Assembly (NCBI RefSeq): GCF_014200175.1
Contig: NZ_JACHBD010000012.1
Location: 153,044-217,043 of the forward strand
Direction of reading: 5' to 3'
Origin: Rhizobium lentis
GTDB lineage: Bacteria > Pseudomonadota > Alphaproteobacteria > Rhizobiales > Rhizobiaceae
Length of the DNA: 64,000 bases
The notes beneath the pieces were generated by a model. It worked only from the letters and a program-made list of their open reading frames with translations, was not told the DNA's origin and did not search any database. Of the stretch, positions 59,174-64,000 are shown piece by piece; the first letter of the stretch is position 1, and the number at the start of each line of letters is the position of its first letter. A program made the translations under genes and the position numbers.

Positions 59174-59956
59174 TCAGTTGCGCCAACGGCTCGACATCTC
59201 GTCATCGCCGACCGGATGGTCGTTGAAGAAGCGGGATGCTGCCTCGGTGCGGTTTCGGACGTTCATCTTCTTGTAGATGTTGCGGACGTGAACCTTCACC
59301 GTGTTTTCGGAAAGATGCAGCTTGTCGGCGATGATCTTATTCTGCGTCCCCTTGCAGATGAGATCCAGGATCTGAACCTCGCGGGTCGTTAAAGCGGAGA
59401 TGCTGTCGCGTCTCAGCTTGAGCGCGTTATTGCGCGCGGCATCGACCGATTTCGTCTGATAGAGTGAAGGCTCCAGCTGGGGGCTCTTGTTGGCGAGACG
59501 GTTAAGAAGTGCCGAGGGAAAATGCTCCCCGCCCTTCATCAGCAGATCCACCGCGGCCATGAAGACATCAAGCCGAAGATTGAGCGGCAGGACGCCGTCG
59601 ATGATCCTTGCCTCCACCAAACGGCTGACATAGGGTTCCAGCATGTCGATGGCCTCGACAACGAGTCCGATCGAGGTTTCCGGGTGATTTTCCCGTACCG
59701 CCTTCAATGCGTCCTGAAGCTCAGGCTGAGGTATATGATAGAATAAAACGAGCTTTATATCGCTAGTATCCTTTTCCAGCATCGGCTTCGTATTTGCTAA
59801 GCTTGGCACATCACAGTTCGGGAATTTCTTCGCCAGTGCCTCCACCATGCATTCTGAAAACAGATCCGCCTTGGCAACTACAAGGATAGTATCTCCGGAA
59901 GCGCTAGACTTTCTTGCCTGGTCGGTATTCTCCATTCCTGAGCCTGTCATGAACAT
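59174..59956 (-). CDS. LuxR/NarL-type regulator with degenerate receiver domain
   Basis: A 260-residue protein. Residues about 22-150 have the outline of a response-regulator receiver, but the phosphorylation site is lost: the strand where Asp is expected reads IKLVLFYHIPQPELQ, and the acidic pair after the first strand (TILVVAKADLFSECM) is changed. The C-terminal LuxR helix-turn-helix is intact (ALTTREVQILDLICKGTQNK, HLSENTVKVHVRNIYKKMNV). It therefore probably works without phosphorylation. It sits beside the polysaccharide operon and may regulate it. Confidence 0.88.
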   Translation of the reverse strand: MFMTGSGMENTDQARKSSASGDTILVVAKADLFSECMVEALAKKFPNCDVPSLANTKPMLEKDTSDIKLVLFYHIPQPELQDALKAVRENHPETSIGLVVEAIDMLEPYVSRLVEARIIDGVLPLNLRLDVFMAAVDLLMKGGEHFPSALLNRLANKSPQLEPSLYQTKSVDAARNNALKLRRDSISALTTREVQILDLICKGTQNKIIADKLHLSENTVKVHVRNIYKKMNVRNRTEAASRFFNDHPVGDDEMSSRWRN

Positions 59957-60470
59957 ATACGCCTCCCCTAGCGTTACACTTTACTCAAACGTGAAGCGAT
60001 GGCGGGTAGACGATAGTATGAAATGCCGCCCCCTTGATGTCACCGCCCTTTTCTTTAGACATTTCTTAATTATGTTAATACGGATTGAGAAGGAAGGAAA
60101 TGGCCCAAAGTGATTAGTTTTCGGGGGCGAAAAACGATACGTTACTTCGCGTCGGTTGTATTTTTGTTAAAACATATACTCCAGGGTTATATTTGCTTTC
60201 ACTATAGATAATCAGATGAATGTAATATTCCAGTACAAATTGTCATATTTTTATCATTCTTTGCCAGCGGAGGCGGTCCTCGAACGATCCGGCCGCCCTC
60301 AGTTATGCCGCCAAGGCCAGGGCTGCCCTTCAAGCCTCCTTGCTGCGTCTACGCACCTTGCGCACCCTGACGCGTTCGGCCGGGCGCCCAATCACCATGG
60401 TCTTTGATTTTGAGCTGCAATCGTTGCTAAAAGAGGCGAGAGCCACTTAGCAACCCCTCAGTGAGAAGTC
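59957..60470. other. AT-rich intergenic region between the LuxR and helicase genes
   Basis: 514 bp of divergent promoter space. Open frames (59847-60113, 60216-60407) have no ribosome binding site or protein-like composition. I see no palindrome, repeat or RNA gene I can name. Confidence 0.5.
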
Positions 60471-63400
60471 ATGCAGACCGATGCAGACAGAGCGGAACGG
60501 GAACGGCTTCTGGCCATTCTCGATTTCTGGCACAAAATCGAGTTTTTCATACCTTACGATCTCTCAAGTCGGCTCGTCTCAGCGGAAGGACGGACCGTTT
60601 TCTGGCTGCATGCAAAAACGCTGTTGCAGGATGGCGCAGCACTCAGCCGTCCTGTTATACCCGAGGAGAAGCAGATTACCGGCTTTACGTTGTTCCTCAG
60701 CGTTTTCAGCAAATCCGAAATTGCCGATATCCGCCGGCGCTTCGACCGCGTTGCAGCCGATATTGCCGAGTACGAGGATGCCGAACGCAGCGATCTCGAT
60801 GGCGATACCTGCTTTGCCAGCCTGCAGCTCACGCCGCTGGGACAGCCGATGTTCGAAACCTTTGCGGTTTCCACGCTTCCATGGGCTCTCGGCCGCGTGC
60901 AGAAATTCGGGCTTGCTTCACTCAGCCATGCGGCGTTTGCCGACAGCAAACGGCAGCTGTCGGAATTGCTTCAAAACTTTCGGGCGCAGCGACAGCTGAC
61001 ATCTTCAACCTTCGAGGCCGGCTCCGATCAGCCGATCGATGCCGCCGAAATCCTGGCGCTGCATGAATTGCTCTGCGATTGGGCGAGCTTTGTCTCGCGC
61101 CAGGAAAGGCCCATCGCCGCCGTCGAAATACGCTACCGTGACAGGGCGGAGCGATCCGATCTTATCTCCCTACAACCCCAACCGGAGGACCATGCCCCCA
61201 ATGCCGACGATGAGGAAGACGAGAGTGCAGATGGTGAAGAAGACATTGGCATCCTGAACAGCTTCTTCGTCGAGGACATCGAACGGGCTTTGATTTGCGT
61301 CAAGCAGGGCAATGTCCCAGAGCCGCTCAGGCGATATCTCACCCCGCTGGCCGATGAAAAGCGGGTCGACCTCTATTCGCGAGATGGGCACCGCGCCATC
61401 GTTCGGGCCCTGCATCCGGCCAATCTCAACCGCGGACGCTGGCTGAGCGAACCTCACCTCGCCATGAGCCTCATGCAACAGTTCGCGATCAATTCGGCCA
61501 TTGGCGACCGCTCGGAAACCGGACTGTTCTCGGTCAACGGTCCGCCCGGCACCGGAAAGACGACCCTGCTGCGCGACATGTTCGCGGACAATATCGTTCG
61601 GCGGGCCCGGATCTTGGGCGGCCTCGAGATGGCGCGCGATGCCTTTGACGGTGCGCCGCGCCGCATCACTTTTGCCGACTGCAGCACGGCCTCGATATCG
61701 GCGCTGATCCCGGCGCTCGCCGGATTCGAAATGATCGTCGCATCCTCCAACAACGCCGCCGTCGAGAATATCTCACGCGATCTTCCCAAGCAAAGCTCGA
61801 TTTCGAAGACGTCGTCCTTCCACTATCTGCAGACGGTCGCTCATAAAATCGCCTGTCAGAAGGACAATGGGGGCGTGATCAAACTCGCCGACGGCGATCG
61901 CCCGTGGGGATTGATCGCCTGTGTGCTCGGCATTCCAGAAACCGCCGAGCGTTCAAGGAACGTTTCGCCTTCATGGAAATCACCGACAGGCCGAAGCCCG
62001 GCTGGTCGGGCGCCCAGAAGCCGCAGACCATCTGGGAATGGCTGAAGAGCTATGAGGGACCGACCTTCGCCGAAGCATCGGCTGCCTTTCATGCCGCCGA
62101 CGACATGGTTCGCGACAAGATCGGGCGATATGCGCGCTATGCCGATCTCCGTGATGAAGTCGCGCTGGTTACGCGGGATGCATTCTGCCGCGAAACGCTT
62201 GAGAAGCTGGCCGCCGCCGCTGATGACCTTCGCCGTGCGCAGAACCGGTGCAATGAGATCGCGGCCGAGATGGGCCAGATCAAGGACAGTTTGTCCTCTT
62301 TGAAGGAGGAGGAACAGCTTCTCGACCGCAGCGCTCCGGCGCGATGGAAGAGAGTGCTCGCGACCAACCCCGCCCGGCAGCACCGGCAAGACGTCGTCGC
62401 AATGCGCGCAAGCAGCTCGAACTGCGCAAGGCGTTGGCAGAATGTGAGGATCAGCTTGCGAAGACGGATAAACCTGCGCTGGAACGCGCTTTACGGGTGC
62501 ATGACCAAGCCGAACGGGCACTGCGGTCACGACGGAAAAACTGGTTTGCGAAGACCGAAGAGCTGGAGCGGCTGGGAGAAATTCTCGATCATCCCGCCGC
62601 ACCGGAGCGCCTTGCCGACCTCGACAGCGATCAGGTGCAGATTGACGGCCTCTGGCATCAGGACGAACTGGCGGCTCTACGTTCGGCATTGTTCGAAGCA
62701 GCGTTGACGCTGCATGAAGCGTGGCTGGCTGAGGTCGGCCGGAAGGGCGGAGGTTTCGGCGGCAATATCGTTGCCATCAGCAAGCTGCTGTCCAACAACA
62801 ATCCCGTCGATGACAAACATACTGCATCGATCTGGCAAAGCCTCTTCATGGTCGTACCCATCGTCTCGACGACATTCGCCTCCTTCGCCCGGCAGTTCCG
62901 CGGTCTCGAAACCGGCTCGATCGGCTGGGTCTTCATCGATGAAGCCGGCCAAGCCGTGCCACAGGCGGCCGTCGGGGCTTTGTTGCGGGGGCGCCGCGTC
63001 ATGGTGATCGGCGATCCCCAGCAGATCGAACCGGTCTTTACCCTTCCGAGCGCACTGATTGGCGCCGCTTCGGCTCTCTCACCGCACACGGCGCAAGGCC
63101 AGTATTCGCCGAACAGGGTGTCGGTGCAGATGCTGGCCGATGCCGCCAATCGCTACGGAACAACGCTTCAAGACGAGGAAGCAGACGCGCTCTGGATCGG
63201 CAGTCCTCTCAGAGTGCATCGACGCTGCATCGATCCGATGTTCAGCCTCGCCAACCAGATCGCTTACCAGAACAAGATGATCTTCGGGCTGGCAGAGCGC
63301 CGGCCGGCCGGCGACGCGCCGCCCTTCTATGGCGACAGCGCCTGGATCGACGTCAAGAGCAAGGTTTCGGGCAAGCAGGCCGTTGCGGAGCAGACAGACT

Positions 63401-63879
63401 TCATCGTCGATCTCCTCGCCGCGACCTACCGCCGGTCCGGTATATTGCCGAACCTCTATATCATCTCGCCGTTCAAGGAGGTGAAGAACAGTCTGAGACG
63501 GGCTTTGACCCATGCGCGATGGACTGACCAGGACGGATATACGGGCGCATCTCCACCGAAACTGCAGAAGTGGCTTCAGGAACGGATAGGCACCGTCCAT
63601 ACTTTCCAGGGCAAGGAAGAGGATATAGTTTTCATGGTGCTCGGCACCGATGCCGACCATCGCGGAGCGGCCGGCTGGGCCGCCTCCAAGCCAAACCTCT
63701 TGAACGTGGCGCTGACGCGCGCCAAGCGGCGCTTCTACATTGTCGGCGATCGCGCGCTCTGGCAAACGCTGCCATATTTCAGGGAGGCGGCGAACGCTCT
63801 GGAGACGGTCCAGGCCACGGAATTCCTGGCACGGAATGCGCTGGAGGTGAGGGATCGGAACCCGGTCCTTTGGGACTGA
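60471..63879 (+). pseudogene. SF1 (Upf1-like) DNA/RNA helicase, broken by two frameshifts
   Basis: The protein runs through three frames. Frame one (60471-about 61935) has Walker A NGPPGTGKTTLLRDM near residue 357 and FADCSTASISALIPALAGF. Frame two (about 61935-62380) continues NRRAFKERFAFMEITDRPKP, WEWLKSYEGPTFAEA and a coiled coil. Frame three (about 62380-63879) holds FIDEAGQAVPQAAVGALLRG (motif II), VMVIGDPQQIEPVF (motif III), TVHTFQGKEEDIVFMVLG and LLNVALTRAKRRFYIVGD (motifs V-VI). Each junction is explained by one lost base, near 61928-61940 and 62360-62395. Joined, it would be about 1135 residues. All helicase motifs are intact, so decay is recent or the breaks are sequencing errors. 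Confidence 0.85.
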
Positions 63880-63906
63880 GTGCTCGCTCAGATGTGTTTA
63901 GGAATC

Positions 63907-63936
63907 AAAAAGCCCGCCGGATTTGCGGGCTATTTT
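63907..63936. terminator. Bidirectional terminator between the helicase and tRNA genes
   Basis: AGCCCGC (63911-63917) pairs with GCGGGCT (63925-63931), with AAAAA on the left and ATTTTT on the right, so it can stop transcription from both convergent genes. Confidence 0.9.
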
Positions 63937-63942
63937 TGTATA

Positions 63943-64000
63943 TGGTTGCGGGGGCAGGATTTGAACCTGCGGCCTTCAGGTTATGAGCCTGACGAGCTAC
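63943..64000 (-). tRNA. Initiator tRNA-fMet (anticodon CAT), 5' part outside the window
   Basis: The visible 58 bases on the minus strand read GTAGCTCGTCAGG, CTCATAA, CCTGAAGG, then the T-arm AGGTTCAAATCCTG and CCCCCGCAACCA with encoded CCA. GGTAGCTCGTC and CCCCCGCAACCA are the initiator pattern. The anticodon stem is TCAGG/CCTGA, so one of the three conserved G-C pairs next to the loop is A-U. Confidence 0.9.

Overview
The window looks like a chromosomal segment of a fast-growing Rhizobium (R. leguminosarum/R. etli type). It carries the alphaproteobacterial block FYDLN protein - cmk - rpsA, RIME-like intergenic palindromic repeats, many ABC sugar and amino-acid importers, Gfo/Idh/MocA dehydrogenases, and an initiator tRNA with the A-U/G-C/G-C anticodon stem seen in rhizobia. 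Genus is inferred from gene content and repeats, not from a search.

Left end (1-10311) is an accessory element lying against the 3' end of a tRNA-Ala(GGC) gene. It holds T7-like virion ejection genes (a gp14-like protein and a 1257-aa gp16-like protein with an N-terminal lytic transglycosylase domain), two small phage genes, a winged-helix regulator, a small serine recombinase whose promoter sits inside an inverted repeat, and a two-gene cargo (DUF4365-type nuclease-like protein plus an unrecognised 373-aa partner) that resembles a defence module. Upstream of the virion genes are three tandem copies of a motif very like the T7 RNA polymerase promoter. The other end of the element is outside the window.

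The core segment (10312-20700) holds tRNA-Ala, the FYDLN protein, cmk, rpsA, an unrecognised 511-aa protein, an RNase D-like exonuclease, a MerR-XRE-cupin regulator divergent from gabT-gabD (GABA to succinate), and slyX. aroA, which I expect between the FYDLN gene and cmk in related genomes, is not there.

The rest is mostly catabolism. uxaC-uxuB (20763-23632) handle glucuronate. A leftward operon (31920-23709) combines a shikimate/quinate dehydrogenase, a full Liv-type ABC importer, an SMP-30 hydrolase broken by a frameshift and a 3-dehydroshikimate dehydratase, with a LysR gene beyond it; it reads as shikimate/quinate uptake and conversion to protocatechuate. Next come a dimethylglycine/sarcosine dehydrogenase-like protein coupled to a choline-kinase-like protein, then a sugar ABC importer (36612-41948), a TetR regulator, a rightward operon (two Gfo/Idh/MocA dehydrogenases, DUF993, sugar isomerase), and a LacI-DUF2264-hydroxyacid dehydrogenase operon divergent from an orphan solute-binding protein. 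A near-identical operator (GTAAC-N6-GTTAC type) lies about 62-63 bp before uxaC, the importer operon and the rightward operon. This suggests one uronate/uronoside regulon spread over two loci.

The right end has a polysaccharide cluster (UDP-glucuronate decarboxylase, galE, a cellulose-synthase-like GT2, DUF995, GH26-like hydrolase), a LuxR-type regulator with a degenerate receiver domain, an SF1 helicase gene carrying two frameshifts, and the start of an initiator tRNA gene. Four single-base frameshifts in three otherwise well-preserved genes raise the question of sequencing error versus true pseudogenes.
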